From: M55B165 sp051744245
GTDB lineage: Bacteria; Actinomycetota; Humimicrobiia; Humimicrobiales; Humimicrobiaceae
Direction: 5' to 3'
Length of the DNA stretch: 53,379 nt
Assembly (NCBI GenBank): GCA_051744245.1
Contig: JBNJCV010000005.1
Span: 1 to 53,379, forward strand
A program made the translations under genes and the position numbers. This document shows, piece after piece, positions 44,526-52,886 of the stretch. The notes under the pieces are model-generated. The model had not been told where the DNA came from. It searched no databases and saw only the letters and a program-made list of their open reading frames with translations. The stretch's first letter is position 1. Each line of letters starts with the position of its first letter.

Positions 44526-45692
44526 ATGAATTGTAGCAAAAATATCATAGTAATAATTACAGTAATAATAATATTTACCTCGGGCTTTTTCCTGTCAGCT
44601 CCGGGTAAGCTTTACTCCCAAAACCTGGAAGAAGAACTTGAGCAGATACAAAACGAAAGAGAAGAAACCCAGGAAAAGATAAAAAAAGTTAAAAAACAGG
44701 AACAAGAATACATCCAACAGGTAGGAGTTGTAGAAGAACAGCTTCTCGGCGCCTTATCAGAACTTGATGAACTCAACAACAATCTTACAGAAGCCAAAAG
44801 TGAAATAGATCACACCACTATAGAGCTAGTTCTCAAAGAGCAGGAATTAAAGAAAATAGAAGAAGAGCTGGGCGAAAAAATCCAAGTTTTAAACGAAAGG
44901 GTTGCCGCCATTTACAAGAATGGCAATGGCAATTTTTTAGAAATTCTTTTAAAGGCTGAAACCTTTATAGATTTTATATCCCGCCTGAAGCTAATGAATC
45001 TCATTGCAGAAAAGGATACCGAGATTATCAAGGTTATAAAAGACAAAAAGCAGGCAACCTTATCCGTAAAAAAATCAATACTTGACCTAAGGGAAAAGCA
45101 AAAAGATCATAAAAAAGAAGTAGAGAAACTGGTAGCTCAGGCAGAAGCTAAGAAAGCTGAAGTTGAAGGCATTTATACTAATAAGAAAACCCTGCTCTCA
45201 GAAACCAGGGCAAATAAAGATGCCTTAATTAGGATGGAAAAACAGCTGGAGGCAAAAGAGGCAGAGGTTAAAAGGATCCTTGAAAGCTATAAACACGGCA
45301 GTGCGCCTTCAGGGAAGTTCATGTGGCCAGTTGCAGGAAGGATTACCTCTGGTTTTGGATATAGAATACATCCCATATTCGGTACCAACAGGTTTCATTC
45401 AGGATTGGATATAGCGGCTCCTTATGGAACATTGGTTAAGGCTGCTGATGGCGGCGAGGTTGTCCAGGCTGGCTATTTTGGGGGCTATGGCTATTCTATA
45501 ATGATATACCATGGAGGGGGATTTGCTACCTGGTATGCCCATCTTTCCAACTTTAATATTTCTGCAGGGCAATTTGTTGAAAAGGGGCAGGTAATAGGGT
45601 TTGTGGGATCTACAGGCTGGTCAACAGGGCCACACCTTCATTTTGAGGTCAGGGTTAATGGAAATGCCCAGAACCCCATGGGCCACTTGTAA
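44526..45692 (+). CDS. EnvC-like murein hydrolase activator / M23 peptidase
   Basis: 388 residues. A signal-anchor-like hydrophobic stretch (about 8-24) is followed by two long coiled coils (about 33-120 and 160-260), then a LytM/M23 domain with FHSGLDIAAPYGT (HxxxD zinc motif, about 297-309) and a final HLHFEVRVNG (about 372-381). All zinc ligands seem present, so it could cleave peptidoglycan itself, unlike E. coli EnvC, which has lost them. Its place after ftsEX fits activation by FtsX. The gene at 47623 is a close paralog. Confidence 0.9.
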   Translation: MNCSKNIIVIITVIIIFTSGFFLSAPGKLYSQNLEEELEQIQNEREETQEKIKKVKKQEQEYIQQVGVVEEQLLGALSELDELNNNLTEAKSEIDHTTIELVLKEQELKKIEEELGEKIQVLNERVAAIYKNGNGNFLEILLKAETFIDFISRLKLMNLIAEKDTEIIKVIKDKKQATLSVKKSILDLREKQKDHKKEVEKLVAQAEAKKAEVEGIYTNKKTLLSETRANKDALIRMEKQLEAKEAEVKRILESYKHGSAPSGKFMWPVAGRITSGFGYRIHPIFGTNRFHSGLDIAAPYGTLVKAADGGEVVQAGYFGGYGYSIMIYHGGGFATWYAHLSNFNISAGQFVEKGQVIGFVGSTGWSTGPHLHFEVRVNGNAQNPMGHL

Positions 45693-45729
45693 GCATGCTT
45701 TTTTAATATACTTTACCTTTAACCAAATA

Positions 45730-46588
45730 TCATTTTACTGACACCCAGACAGGACCAATATAGGCTTCTCTCCCGCTTGCTGATACCGCACGTATTATGT
45801 AAAAGTCTGACCCATCAGTGTTTAATTTAGAAGGGCCAATTGGCTGGTAGCTATAATTGTTTATATAATACTTGCCGCATTTTTGGATGCACTTTTCCAA
45901 CCCATATTCTGTTCCGGTAACCGGCGGACTGTCTACAAGAGTTATCCCCGTAACGGGTTGGGTTACTTTTACCGAGTGCCATAGCTGACCATTTTTAAGG
46001 ATTTCAATGGTAGCATTCCAATCTAAGTTCCATTTGGAGCTGTCAATGGGAGCCTGGGAATTTTGGGGGTGTAGGCCCCATCTTGGACAAAGACTATCTC
46101 CAGCGTACGGGCGGCTTCCATCCCTAACCCCTATCCTGATTATGGTTATATCCAAACAGGGACGGCCGTAGTCTGAAGACGCATATATCCTGCCATTTTC
46201 AAGTCCCTGGAATATTCCTTCCCGGGTTAGGGAGGTTGAATAAACTGCTGTAATCCCCCCGGGGTAAGGCTTTTCATTCCTGGCATGCCAGAAGGTCATG
46301 GGGCGCTGGTGGCCGGTATATGCATTGGTATGGCCTAAAGTATGGCCAGGGTGTCCATCATGAGAATCGCTGGCTGCATTTTTTATTTCCAGGACCTTAA
46401 AGCTATCTTTTTTGGCTTTCTTTCTATTTTTGTCATGAATACTTCCTATGATAACCTGGCATCCGCTGTCTCTGAGATTTAATGCTTGTGCCCGTCCCTG
46501 GTTCCCGTATCCAATTACAGCAATAATTTTGTTTTTTAAAATATTAAGGCCGCAATCTTTTTCAAAATATATCCGTTTTTTCCAGCAT
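45730..46588 (-). pseudogene. chimeric fragment: ilvC N terminus joined to CehA/McbA-type metallohydrolase C terminus
   Basis: The ATG at 46299 opens a 189-residue frame, but the same frame is open upstream to about 46581. The C-terminal part, from SDSHDGHPGH through GGITAVYSTSLTREGIF and GRIYASSDYGRP, is the end of a PHP/DUF3604-like (CehA/McbA family) metallohydrolase. The upstream part, about 46373-46577, reads KDCGLNILKNKIIAVIGYGN and on to ALNLRDSG, the NADP-binding start of ketol-acid reductoisomerase (IlvC). They meet in frame near 46372. The IlvC ATG at 46588 is put out of frame by one extra A. Neither enzyme can be functional; the rest of each is missing. I judge it a deletion-formed relic. 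Confidence 0.7.
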
Positions 46589-46632
46589 TATTATTACCCC
46601 ATTCCGTTATAAATAATTTTCAATGACTCTAT

Positions 46633-47434
46633 TTATCTTGGCTTAAATATTGTTAGCAATAACACCCCCAAAACGAGAACTCCAATCCCCAGAAATTGAA
46701 TATCCCCTATATTTTCACTTAAAATAAATATGCTTGCAATACTAGACACTAGTATGCTTGCCCAGCAAAAGATGGTATGAACTAGGTTTACTTTAGCCTT
46801 TGCAAATCCTGTTTAGGTGATAAGCAAGGTCAATATGGCAAAGACAAAGGTAAGTATTATGCACAATTTCAGCAATTCCGGTATGATTGAAATCCTTTTG
46901 GAAATATTTTGGAAGACCATAATAGTACCTGCCGTAAAACCAAATAACACTCCGGCAAATCTATTATTTGCTTTTTTGGATATAATTATTAGCAGGGCTT
47001 GTAGAGATATGAGGGAAACTAAGATAATAATAAAATAGGCAAGGTTAAAGTGGGAAAGGGTAATCTGTCCAGTATATTCTGCAAAAAATCCATTCAAGAA
47101 AGTCCCTGTAATAATAAGGGGTATACCGGCTAATTCTTGTTTGGAGATCCCTTCCTTTAAGGCTAAATATGAAAATAGGACCAGTACGCTTAAGCCTATG
47201 CCTTCCAGTGGGCAATAATATTAACTGGGACAAAACCAATGCGATCCATTGAATAAACATTGGCCCTACTGTTAGGATTGTACAGGAAACCTATATTCCT
47301 GTACCCTTGGTTCTTGTCTGTTTAGGGGATTTAATCCTGTTTATGCCTAATTTTTGGAGCCCCTTTCCCAAATACAGGCATGAATAAGAAAAAACGCCGA
47401 TAGAAATTCCAGCTATTAAATTTTGCTCTACCAT
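46633..47434 (-). pseudogene. DMT-superfamily (EamA-like) transporter, broken
   Basis: Starting at 47434 the frames give MVEQNLIAGISIGVFSYSCL, a KGLQKLGI motif, a stop, GPMFIQWIALV, a frameshift near 47200, and then a long open stretch (the 94-codon frame 46813-47097: GFFAEYTGQITLSHFN and three hydrophobic helices). An in-frame stop at about 46813 is followed by more of the same protein to KPR and the natural stop at 46633. At least two nonsense codons and one frameshift disable it. The restored product would be about 265 residues with eight to ten helices. Nothing else is visible from 47435 to 47622. Confidence 0.7.
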
Positions 47435-47622
47435 GGCTATAGCCTACAAATTGTTTTGAAAATATTACATTTAATAAAAAGTGCTCTGGCTTTGCTGCAG
47501 CATATCTTAAACTTTAGCTAGTATTATAACCTAATTTTTTTTCCAAATTTCCATAATTTTTTCATGGCTGGTTTGCTACTGGCCCAGATCTTGTTCAGGT
47601 TGGCTATCATTGGGGTAAGAAC

Positions 47623-48762
47623 TTAAAAATGGGCCATTGGATTTTTGGCAATTCCATTAATCCTTACCTCAAAATGGAGATGAGGGCCGGTAGTCCATCC
47701 GGTAGTTCCTACATAGCCAATAGTCTGTCCCTTGCTCACCGGCTGGCCACCTGACACTGCAAAACCATCCAGGTGGGCATAAAAGGTAGCAAAACCCCCA
47801 CCATGGTAAATCAGAATAAAATTGCCATATCCGCCATGGTAACCTGTTTGGATAACTTCGCCGGAATCCGCGGCTATGATCGGAGTTCCCCGGCTGCAGT
47901 ATATGTCAACCCCTGAGTGGAAACGCCCTCCCCTGGGGCCAAACCTTGATGATAATTTTCCATTGGTAGGCCAGAGAAGCTTTCCGGTAGGGGAGGCTCC
48001 ATGGGTGAAGCCTCTTAGAATATTTTTAATTTCATTTTCTTTGGCAGTAAGCTTCCTGTCCATGGCCAGCAGAGCTTCTTTATCCTGCTGGGTTTCCTGC
48101 AATAATGCTTTTTTCTCCTCATATATAGTTTCAATCTCCTGGTGCTTGGCTTCAGTCTGAGAAAGAAGTCTTTCGATATCCCTTTTGTATCCTTGTTGTT
48201 TTTCCTTTAGGTTAATTATATTTTTCTTGATGTCCAAGAGCTTCATCCTGTCTTCCTTTATTTCCTGTATTATCCGTATGTCTTCCTGGGCAATGGTATT
48301 CATTAGTTTAATTTTAGAAAAAAATTCCATAAAGCCTTTGGTGCCAGTCAGTAGTTCAACAAAATTATTGTTTCCATACTTGTAAATGGAAGCTGCCCGG
48401 TTATTTAGCAATGATACTTTTTTATCCAGAATGGCTTCAATTTCTTTGAGGTCCCTATTTTTTTCTTCGATTTTTAATGTATTTCCCTGAATATCCTTAT
48501 TAATTTCTGCAAGCATACCGTCTAGCTCCTCTAGTTCAGAAAGGGTTTTTAAGTACTGTTCTTCTACTGTCCCTATTTGGTTTATAAGCTCAGATTCGCT
48601 TTCTTCTATTTTTTCAATTTTTTTTTGGGTCTGCTCTTTTTCCTGCTTTATATTATCCAGCTGGTCTTCTAAGGGAGAAGCATAAACCAGGGCAGGCTGA
48701 ACAATAATGACAGCCACAGAAAGCAGGACAGTTATAATTAAAATAAGCTTAGTTTTTAACAT
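47623..48762 (-). CDS. second EnvC-like M23 peptidase
   Basis: 379 residues with a signal peptide (about 7-29, cleavage near VYA-SP), two coiled coils (about 31-115 and 150-250) and an M23 domain with RFHSGVDIYCSRGTP (HxxxD, about 288-302) and GPHLHFEVRING (about 359-370). It resembles the 44526 gene along its entire length, including the closing NGxAxNPMxH, so the two arose by duplication. It faces the ftsEX side and is not in that operon. A TATAAT element lies about 25 bases upstream of its ATG. Separate regulation would let it act in another growth phase. Confidence 0.9.
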   Translation of the reverse strand: MLKTKLILIITVLLSVAVIIVQPALVYASPLEDQLDNIKQEKEQTQKKIEKIEESESELINQIGTVEEQYLKTLSELEELDGMLAEINKDIQGNTLKIEEKNRDLKEIEAILDKKVSLLNNRAASIYKYGNNNFVELLTGTKGFMEFFSKIKLMNTIAQEDIRIIQEIKEDRMKLLDIKKNIINLKEKQQGYKRDIERLLSQTEAKHQEIETIYEEKKALLQETQQDKEALLAMDRKLTAKENEIKNILRGFTHGASPTGKLLWPTNGKLSSRFGPRGGRFHSGVDIYCSRGTPIIAADSGEVIQTGYHGGYGNFILIYHGGGFATFYAHLDGFAVSGGQPVSKGQTIGYVGTTGWTTGPHLHFEVRINGIAKNPMAHF

Positions 48763-48842
48763 ATTAAATTTTATTTTTGATTAGATTATATCATATTAAG
48801 TTGCAGGTATTATTATTTACAATAATTTGGATTGAGAAAGAT

Positions 48843-49517
48843 TTACTTTGGCTTAAAAGAAATATATCTGGCATGGTCAGTATAGATTACTTTAAGACCA
48901 GTTTTCTCCCCTATAATTTCCATGGTCTTTGGTGTATAGAATGAAATATGGGTCTTATCCCTTATATAATACCATTCCAGGAATTGCTCCCGGTTATTGG
49001 GGTGAAATAAAGTCATAATTGATAGCAATCCCTCTTTTTTTAGGCAATCCCTGAATATTTGAAAATAACTTAGAGGATTTTTCAAATGTTCGGTTACTTC
49101 CGTGGATGTAACAAGGTCATACTTTTTGCCTTGATATACTTTTAGGGGTGAATAATAAAGGTCATAAATATCCATGTTATAGTTGTAATCCCTTTCCAGT
49201 ATCATTGCTAGAACTGGAGAAGGGCCGCTCCCAAAGTCCAGTCCTAATTTTCCACTTCCGCAATATTTTAAAACTGCTGAATGGAGAAATTTCTTAAAGT
49301 AATCCACATATTCAGGGTCATTTATGGAATTATTGTGATTGTTGTAATTCCGGTATTCTTTTTCAGGTGATAGGATAAAGCGCTCATCTTTTGAAATAAA
49401 TTCACATGCTTTGCAGTAATAATATTTTAATTCAGGGTACTTGTGGAAAATTTTGGAAGTTTTGCTTCCACAGATTTTACAGTATTGGTTTGCATTGCTC
49501 TTTTTTGTTTCCAGCAT
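48843..49517 (-). CDS. class I SAM methyltransferase with N-terminal zinc-ribbon-like motif
   Basis: 224 residues. The N terminus has CKIC (about 13-16) and CKAC (about 35-38), a two-pair zinc-ribbon-like element seen in sugar- and lipid-tailoring C- or O-methyltransferases. The SAM loop is LGLDFGSGPSPVLAM (about 94-108), and motif IV/V are VTSTEVTEHLKNP (about 136-148) and LKKEGLLSIMT. The substrate is unknown. It is a single gene with no operon partner. It is distinct from EgtD. Confidence 0.75.
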   Translation of the reverse strand: MLETKKSNANQYCKICGSKTSKIFHKYPELKYYYCKACEFISKDERFILSPEKEYRNYNNHNNSINDPEYVDYFKKFLHSAVLKYCGSGKLGLDFGSGPSPVLAMILERDYNYNMDIYDLYYSPLKVYQGKKYDLVTSTEVTEHLKNPLSYFQIFRDCLKKEGLLSIMTLFHPNNREQFLEWYYIRDKTHISFYTPKTMEIIGEKTGLKVIYTDHARYISFKPK

Positions 49518-49887
49518 GGTTTTACGATAATATTAAAGAAGGACTTTTTTGTCAATCATGCAGATTTATTTAAAACCTGGATTTAAAAAGCAGGTAGTAA
49601 AAGTAGAGGTGTTAACAAACAGCTTCCAGTTTATGGTGGTACCTGGAGTATTAAATTTTACTTAAATATTACAGTTGGTGGCTGAGTTTTCTGCCCTTTC
49701 ATTAATATCCTCTACCCTCTTTATAATGTTTAGAGACATTAATGCTGGACTAACCTGACTTTTGTGGCCAGGATCGGTAGAAATAATAATAAAGTTTAGG
49801 CTTAATGTGGCTTGAAGAATATTGATTTTTATTCTAAAAGCATATAACTTATAAGCAAAGGAATAATTTAAAATAGGTGGTATTTTT
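49518..49887. other. 370-bp divergent intergenic region with a possible relic
   Basis: This gap lies between the methyltransferase (minus) and ctpA (plus). On the minus strand, 49850 down to the stop at 49662 is an open frame with protein-like character (ISTDPGHKSQVSPALMSLN, then RVEDINERAENSATN), but it has no plausible start or ribosome site, so I list it as a possible gene remnant, not a gene. For ctpA, AGGTGG lies about 9 bases before the ATG and a loose TTGATT/TATAAC pair lies at about 49820-49850. No hairpin terminator is seen. Confidence 0.35.
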
Positions 49888-51135
49888 ATGATAAAAAGAC
49901 TGGCAATTAAAATAATTGTAATAATAGTAGTGGTAATATTTATATTTTCTACCGGATTCTGGTTAGGTATAAATTTCTATTCAGTGAAAGAATTTGCTAC
50001 CCAGACCAATACCAATAGCATTTTTGAAGTTAAAAGTGATATAACCCAAAACAAAGAGGCACAGAATTCCTTTAGCCTGAAACCTCTGGAAGAAGCAATA
50101 AACTTATTAAACCAAAGGGCATTAAACCAGGTTTCCAAGAATCAGCTAATGGTTTATGCCATTGAGGGCATAATCGGGAGCTTGGATGACAAGTATGCAG
50201 AATATTTTACAGAAGAGGAATATGCCCAAATAATAGAATCATTTAGCGGTACCATGAGTGGGATTGGTGTAGTAGTAACCCTGGATGACCAGGAAAGGGT
50301 ATTAATTGTAAAAGTAATTGAAGGAACTCCTGCAGATGGAGCAGGATTAAAAAAGGAAGATATAATAACGGAAGTGGAAGGCGACCCCATACAGGGCTTG
50401 TCTTTAGAAAAAGTGGTAAGCAAGATCAAGGGTGAGGAAGGCACTTCTGTTAACATAACCGTATTCAGGCCGAGTGAAGACAAAACTTTCAAACTGGATA
50501 TAACCAGGCAAAGGTTTTATGTACCCAATTTATTTGCTGAAATGCTTGACGGCAATATTGGGTATATACAATATATCGGCTTTCAGGAAAGAGGGGCTGA
50601 AAAATTAGAAGAAGAAATAGAAAACTTGATTGAAGACGGGGCAGAGGGAATAATATTTGACCTTAGGAATAACCTTGGTGGAGTGCTTGACGACGCGGTA
50701 AATGTCTCTGACCTGTTTTTAAATGAAGGTACTATTGTAGTAGTTAAGGGCAGGGCTGGAGAAGAATTAAAAGTTTCCGAATACACGGCTAAAAAAGGAG
50801 GGTTTACTGAAATACCTCTAGTGGTTTTAATAAACCAGTATTCGGCCAGTGCATCAGAACTGGTAGCAGGCGCATTAAAAGAAAATGATAGGGCTATCCT
50901 GGTAGGAGAGGAAAGCTTTGGCAAGGGTACAGTACAGACTTTAAAGGAACTGTCTAATGGAGCAGGGCTAAAGTTTACTAATTCAAAATATTTCCTTCCT
51001 TCTGATAGGAGTATTGAAGAAATAGGAATAAAGCCGGATATTAAAGTAGAATTGGACTCGGAGGCAGAAGAGGATCTACAACTGGAAAGAGCAAAGGAAG
51101 AAATTAAATCTATGATAAGTGATAAAGATGGCTAA
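49888..51135 (+). CDS. ctpA: S41 family carboxyl-terminal processing peptidase
   Basis: 415 residues. An N-terminal signal anchor (about 7-26) is followed by a PDZ domain (about 115-205, GIGVVV to TFKLDI) and the S41 protease domain. The catalytic Ser is in NQYSASASELVAGAL (about 314-328) and the Lys in SFGKGTVQTL (about 344-353). The tail (about 390-415) is acidic. CtpA proteases trim or degrade envelope proteins, and in several bacteria they cleave EnvC/LytM-type hydrolases, two of which are encoded nearby. It overlaps smpB. Confidence 0.93.
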   Translation: MIKRLAIKIIVIIVVVIFIFSTGFWLGINFYSVKEFATQTNTNSIFEVKSDITQNKEAQNSFSLKPLEEAINLLNQRALNQVSKNQLMVYAIEGIIGSLDDKYAEYFTEEEYAQIIESFSGTMSGIGVVVTLDDQERVLIVKVIEGTPADGAGLKKEDIITEVEGDPIQGLSLEKVVSKIKGEEGTSVNITVFRPSEDKTFKLDITRQRFYVPNLFAEMLDGNIGYIQYIGFQERGAEKLEEEIENLIEDGAEGIIFDLRNNLGGVLDDAVNVSDLFLNEGTIVVVKGRAGEELKVSEYTAKKGGFTEIPLVVLINQYSASASELVAGALKENDRAILVGEESFGKGTVQTLKELSNGAGLKFTNSKYFLPSDRSIEEIGIKPDIKVELDSEAEEDLQLERAKEEIKSMISDKDG

Positions 51136-51607
51136 AGCTAGAAAAAGGTCTGAAGAAGATAGAATACCTATAGCTAGAAACAAGAAAGCCCTGAGGAATT
51201 TCTTCATATTGGATACTTTCGAGGCTGGAATAGCGCTTAGAGGCAGCGAAGTAAAGTCAGTCCGCCAGCATAATGTTAATTTAAAAGACAGCTATGCTAG
51301 GATTAAGAATGGGGAGCTGTTTCTATATAATATGCATGTATCCCCCTATGAGAAAAGCAGGATAGAAGAAATAGATCCAAGAAGGACAAGAAAGCTTTTA
51401 ATGCACAGGAGGGAAATTGACCGGCTGGCGGGAAAATTAACCGATAAAAGCCTGACCATGGTTCCTCTTGAAATATACATGGTTAAAAATTTAGTTAAAG
51501 TAACACTGGCCTTAGCTAAGGGTAAGCTTAAAAGGGATAAGAGGAGGGACATACAGGATAGAGAAACCGAAAGGGAAATAAGAAGGGCTTTGAAAAAATA
51601 CCAATAA
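51128..51607 (+). CDS. smpB: SsrA-binding protein SmpB
   Basis: About 159 residues from the ATG at 51128, which overlaps the ctpA stop by 8 bases; a GTG at 51119 is a weaker choice. Family motifs are ARNKKALRNFFILDTFEAGI (about 17-36), LRGSEVKSVR (about 38-47), DSYARIKNGELFLYNMHVSPYE and the basic, helical C-terminal tail with KRDKRRDIQDRETEREIRRA that enters the decoding centre. It delivers tmRNA to stalled ribosomes. The tmRNA gene begins 27 bases downstream. Confidence 0.95.
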   Translation: MAKARKRSEEDRIPIARNKKALRNFFILDTFEAGIALRGSEVKSVRQHNVNLKDSYARIKNGELFLYNMHVSPYEKSRIEEIDPRRTRKLLMHRREIDRLAGKLTDKSLTMVPLEIYMVKNLVKVTLALAKGKLKRDKRRDIQDRETEREIRRALKKYQ

Positions 51608-51634
51608 TGTTATATTATATATTCGCTCCTTATT

Positions 51635-51983
51635 GGGGGCGATTTGGATTCGACGGGGATAGGTTGAGCTTGGATTGCAAGTCGAGTATCAGAACTCGTA
51701 AAAAACTGAAAAAACAATAAACGCTGACGATACAGAGTTAGCACTAGCAGCGTAAGGCTGCTACGTCTACAGGATGTTTCCTGTGCTTTCTGATAGGCGA
51801 CGATTAGCAGGATACCTTACTGAGCTTTGTCTGCGAGCCTGGTAAGGGAAACTTTAGCAGAATAGCTTTTAGGGATCCGGCCTGTAGGAGCCCGAAAAGT
51901 GAATAATAAAATATAGGCTAAGCTTGTAGAGATCTAAGTGACAATATCTTCGGACGCGGGTTCGATTCCCGCCGCCTCCACCA
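51635..51983 (+). ncRNA. ssrA: tmRNA
   Basis: 349 bases. The tRNA-like part is defined by GGGGGCG at 51635-51641 pairing with CGCCTCC at 51973-51979 (seven pairs, one G-U), then A and an encoded CCA (51981-51983). The T-arm GGTTCGATTCC (about 51959-51969) and the conserved GATTCGACGGG near the 5' end are present. The tag frame starts at GCT (51723) and reads ADDTELALAA before TAA (51753-51755), ending in the LAA-type degron read by ClpXP. It lies just after smpB. The 3' end is the start of a repeat duplicated at 53234. Confidence 0.95.
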
Positions 51984-52092
51984 TATTAATAACCGTCAAA
52001 CCTATGAGAATCACAGCTCTTGGATTCAAATTCAGGAGAAGTATCTCCTAAAATGTCAAGGATTTGTCAAGAAGCGGCTTGGCAAGTTCAAT
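51973..52092 (+). repeat. 120-bp direct repeat, copy 1, beginning in the ssrA acceptor stem (candidate att site)
   Basis: This copy matches 53234-53353 with 6 mismatches in 120 bases and no gaps. Identity starts exactly at the CGCCTCC acceptor strand of tmRNA and runs about 109 bases past the CCA. Inside are a hairpin, AGGAGA-AGTA-TCTCCT (52034-52049), and two TGTCAAG direct repeats 11 bp apart (52054 and 52065), one helical turn, as in recombinase or excisionase arm sites. The 3' end of tmRNA is a classic target of tyrosine integrases. Confidence 0.85.
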
Positions 52093-52118
52093 TCATACCG
52101 AAACTAACAAGTATATAG

Positions 52119-52180
52119 TTGACTTCTAAATATAATAACGTTACAGTTAAATTATAATAAAAGTTTAATACATATATAAT
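52119..52180 (+). promoter_or_regulatory. candidate promoters for the leader RNA and secreted-protein gene
   Basis: TTGACT (52119-52124), 17 bases, then TACAGT (52142-52147) would start transcription near 52154. A second, perfect TATAAT (52175-52180) has only a poor -35 (TTATAA) and would start near 52187. Both lie outside the direct repeat and before the structured leader. The first fits best with the leader fold proposed below because it includes the 5' strand of the enclosing stem. Confidence 0.45.
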
Positions 52181-52281
52181 GATTTAGGTGCACTGAAGCT
52201 TTCCCAAAGATGGACGCTTAGGGAAGTGGAGTAAGTAGCGTAACCGACTAAATTAGTTTAAATTTGGTCGGTTTTTTATTT
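52154..52281 (+). promoter_or_regulatory. structured 5' leader with attenuator-like design, unassigned class
   Basis: The leader can fold in two exclusive ways. ATTTAG (52182-52187) can pair with CTAAAT (52248-52253), enclosing a roughly 60-base core. The same CTAAAT is part of the 5' strand of the downstream terminator. The core contains TTCCC (52201-52205) against GGGAA (52221-52225) and ACGC (52214-52217) against GCGT (52238-52241). This is the architecture of a transcription-terminating riboswitch or protein-bound attenuator. GACGC and GTAGC...ACCGA faintly recall cyclic-di-GMP-I aptamers, but the core is too short and lacks the 5' GGCAAA element, so I do not assign it. Confidence 0.45.
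52242..52281 (+). terminator. intrinsic terminator
   Basis: A 13-bp stem (52242-52254 with 52261-52273) with one G-U pair and a 6-base loop is followed by six T residues and ATTT. It is the best rho-independent terminator in the window. It either ends read-through from smpB/ssrA or serves as the off-switch of the leader before the gene at 52365. Confidence 0.9.
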
Positions 52282-52364
52282 ATAGAAGATACAATAGTTG
52301 GAGGGTGGTGGTTTATATTTTTAAAACAATTCGTTAAATTGCAAATCATAACAAAGGAGGAAAT

Positions 52365-52856
52365 ATGAAGATGGTGAGTAAGAGAAAGTGGTTGCTGTTG
52401 CCAATAATAGTATTTACAGTAGTATTGGTATTTGGACTAATGCCAGGCATGGTCATGGCTCAACCCGGTAAAGGTCAGGGCAATCAACCCGATATTGCTG
52501 AGCGTGGTAATGCACTACGTTCAGTTGCCACACCTATCGAACTTACTGCTGATGATGTAAGTATTGTGCAATTCGGAGACTTTGATTACGTTGAAATTAA
52601 CCATAATTTAGGAGACAACTATTCTAGATTCGCATGGTTCGAACCTACCAAGTATGGCGGTAAAACCATTATAGATGAGGAACAGCTGGGTTTTGATACC
52701 CTTTATCTTGGCGTAAGTGCTGATCCACATGAAGAGATAAGCCACAAAGGTCAGGTATCGATTTACTATGAGCTTGGAGATGAATGGGTATCAATCATAG
52801 TACAGTTTAATGGCCAAGGTGAATGTCTTAGTGTGAACGGCATTTCTATTGAGTAG
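52365..52856 (+). CDS. secreted protein of unknown function
   Basis: 163 residues with a strong AAAGGAGG ribosome site. The N terminus is a textbook Sec signal: KMVSKRKW, then a hydrophobic core (about 9-29) and cleavage near VMA-QPGKG (about 34). The mature part (about 130 residues) is rich in Asp, Glu and Gly; DNYSRFAWFEP, LGFDTLYLGVSADPHEEI and VSIYYELGDEWVSIIVQF alternate hydrophobic residues as in a beta-sandwich. I do not recognise a family. It has no sorting motif of its own, but the same frame is littered downstream with a sorting-signal relic, so it may be the truncated front of a once-anchored protein. It lies between the two ssrA-derived repeats. Confidence 0.75.
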   Translation: MKMVSKRKWLLLPIIVFTVVLVFGLMPGMVMAQPGKGQGNQPDIAERGNALRSVATPIELTADDVSIVQFGDFDYVEINHNLGDNYSRFAWFEPTKYGGKTIIDEEQLGFDTLYLGVSADPHEEISHKGQVSIYYELGDEWVSIIVQFNGQGECLSVNGISIE

Positions 52857-52886
52857 TAGCCCTACTTATTCTTAGATGAGCATTAA

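Noticed and set aside
52154..52281. Cyclic-di-GMP-I (GEMM) riboswitch
   Set aside because: GACGC and GTAGC...ACCGA are present, but the 5' GGCAAA element is missing and the two halves are only about 17 bases apart, too short for the aptamer. I kept it as an unassigned leader.
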